A stretch of DNA of 64,000 nucleotides from positions 1,172,112-1,236,111 of the forward strand of contig NZ_LWLE01000001.1 of NCBI RefSeq assembly GCF_001905125.1. The letters are read 5' to 3'. The notes beneath the pieces were generated by a model. It was given only the letters and a program-made list of their open reading frames with translations. It was not told where the DNA came from and ran no database searches. Numbering within the stretch: position 1 is the first letter of the stretch; each line of letters opens with the position of its first letter. Shown here one piece after another: positions 17,880 through 26,816 of the stretch. Made by a program: the position numbers and the translations under genes. This DNA comes from Streptomyces sp. TSRI0281. GTDB taxonomy: Bacteria; Actinomycetota; Actinomycetes; Streptomycetales; Streptomycetaceae.

Positions 17880-18088
17880 GTGGTGGTTACGCGTCGCGCC
17901 AGTTCGCGGCCGACCCAACCGACTGGCTGATGCGGCATCGCCGTCTGGTACGGGACTACGAAGCCCTGCCACAGAGATCCCGGACAATGATCCATTTGGC
18001 CATGGCTAACAAAATGAGCCGCGAGCTGACGGGAGAATCTGCGCCAACCTGGCGAATCGAAACGGACATGAGTGTCACACCAGCATGA
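17880..18088 (+). pseudogene. IS5-type transposase C-terminal remnant
   Basis: Translation DWLMRHRRLVRDYEALPQRS followed by RTMIHLAMANKMSRELTGE matches the common C-terminus of IS5-family transposases in Streptomyces (HRRLARDYExLPxRSExMIHLAMxxxMxRRLT). The catalytic domain and upstream part are missing. Confidence 0.7.
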
Positions 18089-18671
18089 ACATAGATCAGA
18101 TGCCCGGTTGCGCCGGGCCTCCTCTGCGCGCTCTCCGGTCGCGATGCCGTCCGTCCCCGTCGTCTGGGGGAGCCCTCCCGTCGGCCGCATCTGCCAAAGG
18201 TGGCGGTGCGAAGTTGGGGCGGCCGGGAAGGCTTCCAGCCCATTCGGTGTGGCGAGGCAGCACGAGGGCGCACAGGCTAGGCGCGGGGCGCACAGCAGGG
18301 CAGGGCCGGGCTTCCGTGCACTCAACAGCCTTTTCAGCAGGTTGAGTTCATCTTCCCAAGGCCGCCGGGCACTGGCGGTGCAGCGGCGAAGCTGGACGAG
18401 GGCGTTGCGGCGGCAGAGGGGCGCGCGGCCGACCTGAGCAGGCGCCGGGCGTACACGTAAAATCTCTGCCAGGCGTACACGTAAGTTTCACAACTGCTGG
18501 CTGTGATTCTGTGCGCCCCTGGTGGGCGGCGCGGCGCTGAACCGACGATGGCTCACGGTTCAGACCGCCCGTACCTGGCGGCGTCTCAAGGGCCGGGCCG
18601 GGGAACATCCGGCCTTCCCCCGCGCCGGGTCCGCCGGTCGGCGGACCCGGGCGCTCTCCGAAAGGACGTCC
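18089..18671. other. Intergenic region upstream of metalloprotease gene
   Basis: About 580 bp without a recognised gene. A short repeated phrase, GGCGTACACGTAA, occurs at about 18447 and 18472. The promoter of the secreted protein gene should be within the last 200 bp. Confidence 0.4.
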
Positions 18672-20231
18672 ATGTTACACAGACCCACAGCACTGCTCCG
18701 CCTGCTGGTGCCGGCGGTGCTCGCCGGCGGCTTCATCGTGCCGCTCTCGGCAGGCGTCGCCGCCGCCGCGCAGCCGATCTGCGTGAGCGGCGCCCTACAG
18801 TTCGACTACCAGTCCGCCGAGGCTGGCACCGCGAAGCCGACTCTGACCCGGGCCGCCCGCAACGCCTCGGTCGAGCTCTGGGGCCGGGAGCAGGCAACCG
18901 ACACCGACCACAAGCTGAACACCGACACCCAGCTGACCGGTGCGGCCAACGGCTCGTTCAACCTCTGCTACACCCCGGTCAACACCACCGCCATGGATCA
19001 CCTGTTCGTGCGGTTCGCCACCCGCAACAACCAGGTGTGGCGGGTCGCCAACTCCACCGGCACGGTCTACGCCCACGACACGCCGACACTGTCGAACGTA
19101 TCGGCGAACGTCGCTCTCGGCACCGTCAAACCGACCACCGCGACCCGCGCCTGGCACGCTTTCGACACCGTCAACTCGCTGTGGTCGCGCCGGGCCAACT
19201 CGACCACCCCGTGCTGGACGACCGCCGAGACCAACGCCGCGACCTGCACCACACTGACGTTGCGCTGGCAGACCGGTTCCAGCGACGGCCCGTACTACGA
19301 CCTGTCGAACACCGTCCACCTGGCCGACGCGGACCCGGACTCCGAGCACACCGTGCTGCACGAAGCGGGCCACTTCTTCCAGCACCGGCTCTACAACGGG
19401 ACCTTCCCTGCCGTCACCAACTGCAACCCGCACTACATCTGGGCAGTGTCGTCCGCCACCTGTGCCTGGACCGAGGGCTTCGCCGACTCGGTGGCCGCCT
19501 ACCTGCTGGGCGACCAGCGCTACGTGTTCCCGGACGGCTCGTCCTACCCGTTCACCCCTGCCGCGGGCTGGCAGACCGGCGACCAGGTGCAGGGCAACGT
19601 GGACGGCGCGCTGCTCCAGCTGTGGAACCAGGTGGACGGCAGCTGGGACCGCACCATCACCACTCTGGCCTCGCACACGCCCGGGACCTTCGCCGACTGG
19701 TTCAAGAACGTCCGTCCGACGGCCGTGCCGCCGCTGTCCACCACGGGCTCGGCGCTGACCGCGCTGGAGACGTACGCCATCAACTACGGCCCCACGGTCG
19801 TCGGTGACAACGCCTACCACGCGCTCAGCAACGGCGGCGGCGTCGCCCTCCAGCGCGGCGGGACCTGCAGCGTCACCATCTCCACGGTGGCCCAATTCGC
19901 CGCCCTGGACACCTCCCGGGCCTCCCAGCGCTGGAAGTTCACCTCCAACGGCGACGGCACCGTGCGGATCTACGACAGCTGCCCGATCCCGCTCTACCTG
20001 ACCGCACCGACCACCGCCGGCGGCCAGATCGCACTCCAGGCCGTCAACCTCGGTGCCGCCAACCAGCGCTGGCAGGTGACACAGAACTCCGCCGGCACCT
20101 ACACCCTGACCAACCCGGCCACCGGCTTCGTCCTCGACGGCAACGCGACCGCGGGCCAAGCTGTCACCGCCAACACCGCCTCCGCCGGCTCGGCCAGCCA
20201 GAAGTGGGCGTCGGTCTTCTCCATCTCCTGA
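18672..20231 (+). CDS. Secreted zinc-metalloprotease-like protein with ricin-type lectin tail
   Basis: A 519-aa protein from the ATG at 18672 (ribosome site AAAGGACG). A Sec signal peptide (residues 1 to about 33, LLRLLVPAVLAGGFIVPL core, AAAA-Q cleavage) leads to an N-terminal beta-rich region with paired Cys. A gluzincin-like HEAGHFFQH (H230, H234) follows, with CAWTEGFADSVAAYLLGD downstream that may supply the third ligand. From about 388 to the end there is a beta-trefoil with QRWKFTSNGDGTVRIYD, NQRWQVTQNSAGTYTLTN and QKWASVFSIS, the QxW repeats of ricin-type carbohydrate-binding domains. I infer an exported hydrolase tethered to glycans. It sits in the mobile-element region and may be cargo. 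Confidence 0.8.
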   Translation: MLHRPTALLRLLVPAVLAGGFIVPLSAGVAAAAQPICVSGALQFDYQSAEAGTAKPTLTRAARNASVELWGREQATDTDHKLNTDTQLTGAANGSFNLCYTPVNTTAMDHLFVRFATRNNQVWRVANSTGTVYAHDTPTLSNVSANVALGTVKPTTATRAWHAFDTVNSLWSRRANSTTPCWTTAETNAATCTTLTLRWQTGSSDGPYYDLSNTVHLADADPDSEHTVLHEAGHFFQHRLYNGTFPAVTNCNPHYIWAVSSATCAWTEGFADSVAAYLLGDQRYVFPDGSSYPFTPAAGWQTGDQVQGNVDGALLQLWNQVDGSWDRTITTLASHTPGTFADWFKNVRPTAVPPLSTTGSALTALETYAINYGPTVVGDNAYHALSNGGGVALQRGGTCSVTISTVAQFAALDTSRASQRWKFTSNGDGTVRIYDSCPIPLYLTAPTTAGGQIALQAVNLGAANQRWQVTQNSAGTYTLTNPATGFVLDGNATAGQAVTANTASAGSASQKWASVFSIS

Positions 20232-20596
20232 CACCGGCCAAACCCCAGCCCTGATGGCCCCCGAACCGCAGGCTCAGGCTTCAAGTCCCTGACAGCCCAC
20301 CGCAGTCAAGAAGCCGCTGCTCGACCATGATGATCGCGAGACCGACCGCGAACGTCTGGCCGGGCGATCTTCCATCGGGCAGGCAGGAAGGCGGGTCTCC
20401 TGCACACCTCCTGGGCGTCGAGTCTCACGGGCGCTCGGTGGGCGGACCACGGCTCGGACGCACCCGTCCCCGTGGTCCGCCCGCCCTTCGCATAGCCACC
20501 AAGGCCCAGTCACCTCATTGTGTTAGCCGCTATAAGGGACTGGGCTTTTGTCCTTCCGGGGCCGGGCGAGTTTGAGGAGAACCCCATCAAAGGGGT
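20232..20596. other. Intergenic region after metalloprotease gene
   Basis: About 365 bp with no gene recognised. It contains the hairpin at 20440-20482. Confidence 0.4.
20440..20482. terminator. Hairpin downstream of metalloprotease gene
   Basis: GGGCGGACCACGG (20440-20452) pairs perfectly with CCGTGGTCCGCCC (20470-20482), a 13-bp stem with a 17-base loop about 210 bp after the stop codon. It is a likely transcription end, though it could also be a relic of a mobile-element end. Confidence 0.55.
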
Positions 20597-21254
20597 GTGC
20601 CCTGGACGATGCCGCCGAAGGTGGCCGAGGTGGAACTTCGGGTCGTCGCCAACCCGAGGCAGGACGCGAACCTCCTGGGAGCCGTCTCATATGTCGGCAG
20701 CTATCGCAGGGCGCGTGGCAGGCGGTTGGTCGGCATGTTTGCCGGAATGTACTACGGCGGACTGCGCCCGCCGGGGGCCGTCGCCGTGACGCTTCAGGAC
20801 TGCGATCTCCCCAAGGAGGGCTGGGGGATGGCGAACCTGCACCGGACCGGACCGGCGGCCGGCAAGAAGTGGACCAAGACCGGCGAGGTCCATGACGACC
20901 GCGGCCCGAAGAACCGCGACCCGGCAGAAGGCCGGCCAACCCCTCTGTCCCCCAGCTCGTGGCCATCTGGCGTGGCAGCATCGAAACGTTCGGGACGGCC
21001 GACGACGGCAGGCCGTTCTTCAACGAACGCGGGGGCCTGGTCGGTGCCTCCACCTACTCACGGGTTTGGAGCGAAGCGCGCGAACTCGGACTCCCACTGG
21101 AACTTGTCAAGAGCCCGCTGCGGATCGGCCTTATGACCTACGCCACTCGGCGCTGTCCATGTGGCTGAACGCTGGAGTGGACCCGACCGAGGTCGCCGCA
21201 CGCGCTGGCAACACCGTGGAAGTTCTGCTGTCGCGCTTTGCTGGGGAGCTGTGA
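20597..21254 (+). pseudogene. Tyrosine recombinase/integrase, frameshifted
   Basis: Frame 1 gives LLGAVSYVGSYRRARGRRLV, GMFAGMYYGGLRPPGAVAVT and GWGMANLHRTGPAAGKKWTK. A second frame (from about 20959) gives ETFGTADDGRPFFNERGG. A third gives RPYDLRHSALSMWLNAGVDP, then EVAARAGNTVEVLLSRFAGE, with the catalytic RHSALS (R-H) and the usual C-terminus. All are parts of one Streptomyces-type phage/ICE integrase catalytic domain, broken by two frameshifts. The N-terminal SAM-like domain is also missing. Confidence 0.85.
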
Positions 21255-21656
21255 AGGCTCCGAATCTGATTCGGCCGGTCGCGACCCCGGCCGAACCTTC
21301 TTCAAGCAGCCCATTGGTGTTGGCGGCAATCTGAGAATGTGTCTTCCTTTAAGGTAGTTAGCTGACGGCAGAGCAATTCGGGGCTGATTGGACTGGATTT
21401 TCTTGCCAGGGGCATGTCGGCCTTGATCTCGTCGGTACGAGAGCCTGTTGATGTGTCACGGGAAGCCTCGCTGACTATTTTCGTCCGCTGGCTTCTATGG
21501 CCTCCGGCCTACCGAAACTCCTCGATCTCTTGCGGCCCCCGGGTCTGTCTCCGTGGCCCGCTTGCAAACGGTATGCCGACCCTGGCCTCGACTTGTACCA
21601 CGTAATCCCCGGCTCGTGAAACCGGGGATATTTCGGAGCCTTGCAGATGTCCTTCG
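21255..21656. other. Non-coding stretch between integrase relics
   Basis: About 400 bp, locally less GC-rich than its surroundings (for example around 21340-21400). No gene, tRNA or clear att-site duplication was recognised. Confidence 0.4.
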
Positions 21657-22313
21657 GTGGAGATGCTGAAGGACGCCTTGTTCCGCTGTAAGCACATCCC
21701 AGCAAGAGGAGTCTTCCCTCTGACTGCCGTTGTTGATGAAAGGTTCCTGCCCTCGGATCGGCAGCGAGACGACCTGCCGGATTGGCTCGGCCAATGTCTG
21801 CGAAACGGCCACGCACTTCGTGCCTTCCTGTCGTCCATCGCCCTGGCGGCACTGAGACCGCAGGAAGCCGTGGCCCTGCAGCTGCGTGACGTGCATCTGC
21901 CCGACGAAGGCCCGGGCGAGCTGGTGATTCGTCCTCGCTGTCCCGGGAAGGGGGACGAGGCGGTGGAGGGTGCGGGTGTGGTGCGGCTCGTCCCGGCAAG
22001 CCCGGAGCTCGTGGTGATTCTGAGGGCGGATGTCACCCGGCGTTGCCTTGGTCCTGAAGAACTGATGTTCACCCGCGATGACGGTCGGCCGCTGCCCGGT
22101 GCCGTCTACCGCAGGGCATGGCATCGGGCGCGGAAAGCCGTCCTGGAAGCGCGTGGATTCGACGACATGTTTTCAGCAACGGCTGTGGGCGGGAGGCTTT
22201 CTCCGGTTGCCCGCCCGCAGCCCCATGCTTCACTCACACAGGACTTTTCATGCCCGCACGCCCACTTCCTGTTCCCTCCGCCGTACTCGGCGCTGTCGGA
22301 GCAGTTTTCCTGA
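21657..22313 (+). pseudogene. Tyrosine recombinase fragment lacking catalytic C-terminus
   Basis: Translation RAFLSSIALAALRPQEAVAL, then QLRDVHLPDEGPGELVIRPR, SPELVVILRADVTRRCLGPE and MFTRDDGRPLPGAVYRRAWH corresponds to the first half of an integrase catalytic domain: the first Arg lies in ALRPQEA and the beta-hairpin follows. From about residue 175 the frame loses coding character, and the HxxR and Tyr motifs never appear. The gene was truncated next to the ISAzo13-type remnant at 22370-23247. Confidence 0.65.
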
Positions 22314-22369
22314 ATGTCAAAGACGCGGCCGAATACCTCGGCCTTTCGCCACACACCCTCCACGTCTGG

Positions 22370-23247
22370 CGGCACCGGCGGCAGGTGGCGCACGGTGATC
22401 TGCAGGCCGGTCTCGGCGGCCAGGACGGCCAGTTCCGCTTTCCAGGCGGGGGTGCGGTAGCCGTTGGAACCGCCCGGGTCCGCAGTGACCAGCAGTCGTT
22501 GGGCGTGCGGCTAATCGCCCTGTCCGCGTGAGTTCCACCAGCGGCGGATCGAGGCGACCGCGAAGGCGGCGGTGTCGTGGTCGGTGCCGACGTTGACCCA
22601 GCCGGTGTCGGCTGCGATGTCGTAGATCCCGTACGGAATCGCCTTGCCAGGACCTTGCCGGTCCAGGAAGTCATGCGTCTTGACCTGCACGGGCTGACCG
22701 ACCGGGTGCCACGCGCGCCCAGTGTTTGTCGCCGACCAGTTCCTTCTTCTTGGTGTCCACGCGGACGACCGGGTCTCCGACGTCGATGTGGTCCTGGGCC
22801 TGCTCGTTGAGATAACGGAACTGGGCATCCCAGTCTGGGTGCTGGGCGCCTTCGATGGTTCTGACGTTGGCCTGCAGGCTGAAGCCCTCCTCCCGCAGCA
22901 GGTCACCGACCGTGTCGGCGCTGACCTTGTGGCCCTGACGGGTCAGCTCGCCGGCGAGATTCCTGGTCGACTTCGTCGTCCAGCGCAGCGGCGACATCGG
23001 ATCCCCGCGCATGTCCGGATCCACCAGGGCAAGCAGCGCAGGCCGCAGTCCCGAGTCCAGGTCAGCGGCCTTCTTCCGTCCGCCGCTGGGCCCGACGGAC
23101 TCGGCCCAGCGGCTCTGCTCCCGCCTCCAGCTCGTCCACGCCCTTGCGGACCGTGGTCTCGCTGACGCCGGCGGCCCGCGCGACGGCGCGGATCCCGCCG
23201 TGGCCCAGGACGCGGGCCTCAACTCCCATCAGCAGCCGTAAACACAT
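22370..23247 (-). pseudogene. Second ISAzo13-type transposase remnant
   Basis: Minus-strand pieces in several frames: GVEARVLGHGGIRAVARAAG (N-terminal HTH, at 23247 downward), MRGDPMSPLRWTTKSTRNLA, EEGFSLQANVRTIEGAQHPD, VVRVDTKKKELVGDKHWARV (first catalytic Asp), IPYGIYDIAADTGWVNVGTD and, out of frame, SNGYRTPAWK-like text. It stops before the catalytic Glu motif. It is diverged from the copy at 15820-17575 and has no visible intact ends. Confidence 0.8.
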
Positions 23248-23540
23248 GGAACACCTACACGTGGAAGCCGGCGCTGGCCAAGGCCGGTGTCATCGCGCCG
23301 CATCCCGAAGGGGCGCAAGCGTGGCAGTGGGAGGCGGCGCCACGGGATGGCTTCCATGTACTCCGGCACACCTACGCCTCGATCATGCTGGAGGCGGGGG
23401 AGTCCGTGGTGACCCTGGCGCGATGGCTCGGACACTCCTCGCCGACTGTCACGCTGAGCTACTACGCTCACTTCATGCCGGAGGCCGGGGCGAAGGGGCG
23501 GACCGTCATCGACGGATTCCTGGGGAGTCGGAGGGAGTGA
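23241..23540 (+). pseudogene. Integrase C-terminal fragment
   Basis: An open frame ending at the TGA at 23538 reads TYTWKPALAKAGVIAPHPEG, then DGFHVLRHTYASIMLEAGES, VVTLARWLGHSSPTVTLSYY and AHFMPEAGAKGRTVIDG. The box HVLRHTYAS and the LGHSS...YY Tyr region are the catalytic C-terminus of a tyrosine recombinase. The 5' part was replaced by the ISAzo13-type remnant. It differs from both other integrase relics, so this is a third element. No intact start codon is linked to it. Confidence 0.8.
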
Positions 23541-23658
23541 CGTGCCGGTGGAAACTCCCCAGATTCTCCCCAGGGCTGACGGGGGCGAGACCCGCCCGGC
23601 GGTACGGTGCGACTCCGTCTGCGGATTCGCAGGGAGTCAGGCCATATAGCCTGGGTAA

Positions 23659-24555
23659 ATGCTGACAGAAGTCACGGCGACCCGCTATGTCACGCCTCTG
23701 CGTGAGGGCGGCTCGCTCCCGGGCATCGTCGAGGCCGACGATCTCGGTACGTATGTCATGAAGTTCACCGGCGCGGGGCAGGGCCGCAAGACGCTGGTCG
23801 CGGAGGTCATCTGCGGGGAGCTCGGCCGGCGGCTGGGGCTGCGCGTCCCCGAGCTCGTGACCATGCAGCTCGACCCCGTGATCGGGCTCGCCGAGCCGGA
23901 CCAGGAGGTGCAGGAGCTGCTCAAGGCGAGCGGCGGACTGAATCTCGGGATGGACTATCTGCCCGGCTCGCTCGGGTTCGACCCGCTCGCCTACGAGGTC
24001 GATCCGGCGGAGGCCGGCCGGATCGTCTGGTTCGACGCGCTGATCAACAACGTCGACCGGTCGTGGCGGAACCCCAACATGCTGGTCTGGCACGCCGATG
24101 CCTGGCTCATCGACCACGGCGCGACCATGATCTGGCACCACAACTGGCCGGGCGCCGAGGCGTCGGCGGCCAAGCCGTACAACGCCTCCGACCATGTCCT
24201 CGCGTCCTTCGGGCCGGACATCGCGGCCGCCCACCGCGAGCTGGCTCCGCTCGTCACCGAGGAACTGCTCACCGAGGTGGCCGCCGACGTGCCCGACGCG
24301 TGGCTGACCGACGAGCCCGGCTTCGGCTCGACCGACGAACTGCGCCGGGCCTATGTGCGGCCGCTGCTGGCGCGCGCCGCCACGATCCATGAGCGGATCT
24401 CGCTGGACGCCCCCACCAGGACCACCCCCTCCCGGGCCCCGGGGTGGCTCGCCGAACGCCTCACCCCCAGGCCGCACCCCACGAAGAACGACGGCGCCGC
24501 ACAGGGCGTCGCCGGTCCGGACGGCGCCGCGCGCAGCGGCAAGGAGAACGGCTGA
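23659..24555 (+). CDS. HipA-like Ser/Thr kinase domain protein
   Basis: A 298-aa protein with the catalytic elements of the HipA C-terminal kinase fold: GTYVMKFTGAGQGRKTLVAE (nucleotide-binding Lys region), FDALINNVDRSWRNPNMLVW (catalytic D-R...N motif) and WLIDHGATMIW (metal-binding ID-G). It lacks the N-terminal HipA subdomain and there is no HipB-type antitoxin beside it, so it is not a classic HipBA toxin. The next gene (DUF3037) overlaps its stop by one base (TGATGA). This pair is conserved in actinobacteria, with function unknown. The C-terminal 35 residues are low-complexity. It marks the start of conserved DNA after the mobile island. Confidence 0.85.
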   Translation: MLTEVTATRYVTPLREGGSLPGIVEADDLGTYVMKFTGAGQGRKTLVAEVICGELGRRLGLRVPELVTMQLDPVIGLAEPDQEVQELLKASGGLNLGMDYLPGSLGFDPLAYEVDPAEAGRIVWFDALINNVDRSWRNPNMLVWHADAWLIDHGATMIWHHNWPGAEASAAKPYNASDHVLASFGPDIAAAHRELAPLVTEELLTEVAADVPDAWLTDEPGFGSTDELRRAYVRPLLARAATIHERISLDAPTRTTPSRAPGWLAERLTPRPHPTKNDGAAQGVAGPDGAARSGKENG

Positions 24556-24938
24556 TGAGCAAGCGCGATGTCTTCGAGTACGCGCTGCTGCGGGTCGTCC
24601 CGAGGGTCGAGCGTGGCGAGTGCTTCAACGCCGGTGTGCTGGTGTACTGCCGGGCCCGGTCCTTCGTCGCGGCCCGTACGTACCTCGACGAGGGCAAGCT
24701 GAAGGCGCTGGACCCCAACGCCGACGTGGTCGGGGTGCGGGCGGCCCTGCGGGCGGTCGAGGGGGTCTGCGGAGGCGGCGACGATGCCGGGCAGGCGGCG
24801 GGCGACGATGCCGGGCGGCGCTTCCGCTGGCTGATCGCGCCACGCTCCACGGTCGTCCAGCCGGGCGCCGTGCACAGTGGTCTCACCCTGGATCCGGCGG
24901 GCGAGGTCGACCGGCTGCTCGACCTGCTGGTGCGCTGA
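24555..24938 (+). CDS. DUF3037 protein, partner of HipA-like kinase
   Basis: A 127-aa protein matching the DUF3037 pattern: FEYALLRVVPRVERGECFNA, GVLVYCRARSF and WLIAPRSTVVQPGAVHSGL, with a C-terminal LDLLV. The ATG at 24555 overlaps the stop of the kinase gene, so translation is coupled. DUF3037 proteins are regularly encoded next to HipA-like kinases and may be their regulator or substrate. That is inference from context. A Gly/Asp/Ala-rich insertion lies in the middle (around GGGDDAGQAAGDDAG). Confidence 0.85.
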   Translation: MSKRDVFEYALLRVVPRVERGECFNAGVLVYCRARSFVAARTYLDEGKLKALDPNADVVGVRAALRAVEGVCGGGDDAGQAAGDDAGRRFRWLIAPRSTVVQPGAVHSGLTLDPAGEVDRLLDLLVR

Positions 24939-25166
24939 TCCGACCCCGGTGGCGGCGTCCGGGCGGTGCCCGGTGCCGCGCCGCCGGGTGTGACATGCGG
25001 CCTCTGCGCCCGTGGGCCGTTGACACCGGGTGCCAGGGCTTCTAGCGTCACGTCTGCTGAAGGTACTAAGCGGTTGCTCAGTCATCGGGATTCTTCTGTC
25101 AGGGAATGTCCCAGGAGTGTCCCGACGTCCGCTGAGCCCCCGATCCAAGGGCGAGGAGAACCAAGC

Positions 25167-25928
25167 ATGTCCACCACCGAGCAGCGCGTCGCCATCGTGA
25201 CAGGAGCGGCGCGGGGCATTGGCGCCGCGACCGCGGTACGCCTGGCGGCCGAGGGCCGCGCCGTCGCCGTACTCGACCTCGACGAGGCGGCCTGCAAGGA
25301 CACGGTCGAGAAGATCACCGCCGCTGGGGGGACCGCTCTCGCCGTCGGCTGCGACGTGTCGGACAGCGCCCAGGTGGAGGCCGCCGTCGCGCGGGTGGCC
25401 GCCGAGCTCGGCGCGCCGACGATTCTCGTCAACAACGCGGGCGTGCTCCGCGACAACCTGCTCTTCAAGATGAGTGAGCTGGACTGGGACCTCGTGATGA
25501 ACGTGCACCTCAAGGGCGCGTTCCTGATGGCGAAGGCCGTCCAGTCGCACATGGTGGAGGCCAAGTTCGGCCGCATCGTGTCCCTGTCCTCCTCCTCGGC
25601 CCTCGGCAACCGCGGGCAGGCGAACTACTCCGCCGTCAAGGCGGGTCTCCAGGGCTTCACCAAGACCCTCGCCAAGGAGCTCGGCAAGTTCGGCGTCACC
25701 GCCAACGCCGTCGCCCCTGGATTCATCGTCACCGAGATGACGGCGCAGACCGCGGCCCGGGTCGGCATGGGCTTCGAGGAGTTCCAGGCCGCCGCGGCCA
25801 CCCAGATCCCGGTGCAGCGCGTCGGCCGCCCCGAGGACATCGCCAACGCGATCGCCTTCTTCACGGGCGAGGACGCCGGGTTCGTCTCCGGACAGGTCAT
25901 GTACGTCGCCGGTGGACCCCTCAACTGA
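25167..25928 (+). CDS. SDR oxidoreductase, FabG-like 3-oxoacyl-ACP reductase
   Basis: A 253-aa classical short-chain dehydrogenase. The cofactor motif is TGAARGIG, then LVNNAG, the catalytic Ser in SLSSSSALGN and YSAVK (Tyr/Lys), with GGPLN at the C-terminus. The length is normal. The ATG at 25167 follows GCGAGGAGAA. FabG-type SDRs reduce 3-oxoacyl-ACP or related ketones with NADPH. This one is followed 20 bp later by a second SDR, so the pair is probably one operon. Whether the substrate is ACP- or CoA-bound cannot be told. Confidence 0.88.
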   Translation: MSTTEQRVAIVTGAARGIGAATAVRLAAEGRAVAVLDLDEAACKDTVEKITAAGGTALAVGCDVSDSAQVEAAVARVAAELGAPTILVNNAGVLRDNLLFKMSELDWDLVMNVHLKGAFLMAKAVQSHMVEAKFGRIVSLSSSSALGNRGQANYSAVKAGLQGFTKTLAKELGKFGVTANAVAPGFIVTEMTAQTAARVGMGFEEFQAAAATQIPVQRVGRPEDIANAIAFFTGEDAGFVSGQVMYVAGGPLN

Positions 25929-25948
25929 CCCGAAGGGCAACGGACATC

Positions 25949-26704
25949 ATGACTGTGCAGGACAGTGGCAAGGTCGCCCTCATCACGGGCGCCAGCCGGG
26001 GCATCGGCTACGGCATCGCCGAGGCGCTGGTCGCCCGCGGCGACCGGGTGTGCATCACGGGCCGCGGTGAGGACGCCCTCAAGGAGGCCGTCGAGCGGCT
26101 CGGTTCCGACCGGGCGATCGGCATCGCGGGCAAGGCCCACGACGAGGCCCACCAGGCGGCGGCCGTCGAGCGTGCCATGGAGGCGTTCGGCCGGGTCGAC
26201 TTCCTCGTCAACAACGCCGGTACGAACCCGGTCTTCGGCCCGATCGCCGAGCTCGACCTCAATGTCGCCCGCAAGGTGTACGAGACCAATGTGATCTCGG
26301 CGCTCGGCTTCGCCCAGCAGACCTGGAAGGCGTGGCAGAAGGAGAACGGCGGGGCGATCGTCAACATCGCCTCCGTCGCCGCGATCTCCGCCTCGCCCTT
26401 CATCGGCGCCTACGGCATGAGCAAGGCGGCCATGGTCAATCTGACCCTTCAGCTGGCCCACGAGTTCGCGCCGGTCGTCCGGGTCAACGCGATCGCTCCG
26501 GCCGTGGTCAAGACCAAGTTCGCCCAGGCCCTCTACGAGGGCCGTGAGGCCGAGGCGGCGGCGGCCTATCCGCTCGGCCGGCTCGGGGTCCCGCAGGACA
26601 TCGGCGGCGCGGCGGCCTTCCTCACCTCCGAGCAGTCCGACTGGATCACCGGACAGACCCTCGTGGTCGACGGCGGGATCTTCCTGAACGCGGGTGTGGG
26701 CTGA
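25949..26704 (+). CDS. SDR family oxidoreductase
   Basis: A 251-aa classical SDR: TGASRGIG near residue 15, FLVNNAGTNPVFGPI, NIASVAAIS with the catalytic Ser, YGMSK (Tyr/Lys) and TLVVDGGIFLN. It is paralogous in fold, but not closely similar, to the preceding gene, with which it probably forms a two-gene operon. It is ended by a strong hairpin at 26743-26776. The substrate is unknown. Confidence 0.88.
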   Translation: MTVQDSGKVALITGASRGIGYGIAEALVARGDRVCITGRGEDALKEAVERLGSDRAIGIAGKAHDEAHQAAAVERAMEAFGRVDFLVNNAGTNPVFGPIAELDLNVARKVYETNVISALGFAQQTWKAWQKENGGAIVNIASVAAISASPFIGAYGMSKAAMVNLTLQLAHEFAPVVRVNAIAPAVVKTKFAQALYEGREAEAAAAYPLGRLGVPQDIGGAAAFLTSEQSDWITGQTLVVDGGIFLNAGVG

Positions 26705-26742
26705 GAGCGGCCTGAGCCGGTTTGGCCCCGATTGACTCAAGT

Positions 26743-26776
26743 GCCCCACCGGGTCAGCGGATTGACCCGGTGGGGC
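26743..26776. terminator. Terminator after SDR operon
   Basis: A perfect 14-bp stem, GCCCCACCGGGTCA (26743-26756) with TGACCCGGTGGGGC (26763-26776), and a 6-base loop. It lies 38 bp after the SDR stop and 40 bp before the lipoprotein start, so the latter needs its own promoter within or just after the hairpin, or escapes termination. Confidence 0.85.
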
Positions 26777-26816
26777 GCTGCGGTATGGTCTGCCGACCCA
26801 TGGCTGATCGAGGAGC

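Noticed and set aside
18795..20234. Minus-strand open frame of 479 codons opposite the metalloprotease gene
   Set aside because: Composition (Gly/Val/Arg-rich, no fold pattern) is typical of an antisense frame; the plus-strand gene has a signal peptide, a ribosome site and domains.
23540..23660. tRNA or att site at the island/core boundary
   Set aside because: No tRNA-like cloverleaf or long direct repeat was seen next to the integrase C-terminal fragment.
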